5,953 nt of DNA from Paracoccaceae bacterium (GTDB taxonomy: Bacteria > Pseudomonadota > Alphaproteobacteria > Rhodobacterales > Rhodobacteraceae): positions 1 through 5,953 of the forward strand of contig JAOUMG010000141.1 in assembly GCA_029881635.1 (NCBI GenBank). The letters are read 5' to 3'. How positions within the stretch are numbered: the first letter of the stretch is position 1; the number at the start of each line of letters is the position of its first letter. The position numbers were made by a program, and so were the translations under genes. The notes under the pieces were generated by a model that was not told where the DNA came from, searched no databases, and saw nothing but the letters and a program-made list of their open reading frames with translations. Below are positions 5,947 to 5,953 of the stretch, piece after piece.

Positions 5947-5953
5947 CCGACCT

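Noticed and set aside
5857..5953. tRNA 3' end as an attachment site for an integrated element.
   Set aside because: Only 7 bases follow the CCA, no integrase is in the window, and no repeat of the tRNA 3' end was seen elsewhere in it.

Overview
The window holds one unidirectional plus-strand gene cluster followed by a serine tRNA gene. Moderately GC-rich DNA, tight gene packing, a three-gene TRAP transporter and the tRNA-Ser(GCT) sequence all fit an alphaproteobacterium, probably a marine or soil heterotroph (Rhodospirillales/Rhodobacterales-like). This placement is inference; no taxonomic marker in the window decides it.

Layout: (1) 2-835, the C-terminal half of a thiamine-diphosphate-dependent enzyme of the acetolactate synthase/2-oxo-acid decarboxylase superfamily, cut by the left edge. 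(2) 832-2094, a DadA-like FAD-dependent amino-acid oxidoreductase whose start overlaps the previous stop (ATGA). (3) 2125-3096, a periplasmic TRAP solute-binding protein with a clear signal peptide. (4) a 9-bp hairpin at 3112-3135. (5) 3157-3696, the small TRAP membrane subunit (DctQ type). (6) 3707-5023, the large TRAP membrane subunit (DctM type). (7) 5026-5775, a TauE/SafE-family permease with a TTG start. (8) an 81-bp gap without a clear terminator. (9) 5857-5946, tRNA-Ser(GCT), with CCA encoded and 7 bases left before the window ends.

How the genes may work together: gaps are -4, 30, 60, 10 and 2 bases, so the six protein genes are probably one transcription unit that starts upstream of the window. 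A reasonable reading is a catabolic module. The TRAP system imports an anionic or zwitterionic compound. The FAD enzyme oxidises an amino acid or secondary amine to an imine/2-oxo acid. The ThDP enzyme then decarboxylates or carboligates the 2-oxo acid. The TauE/SafE permease may export an end product such as sulfite or an organic acid anion. The substrate cannot be read from sequence, and the sulfonate idea rests only on the TauE-type gene.

No mobile element, CRISPR array, toxin-antitoxin pair or defence system is visible. The most notable points are the unassigned gene combination, the dctP-dctQ intergenic hairpin, the C8 tract at the start of the FAD gene, and the alternative pairings around the tRNA 5' end.
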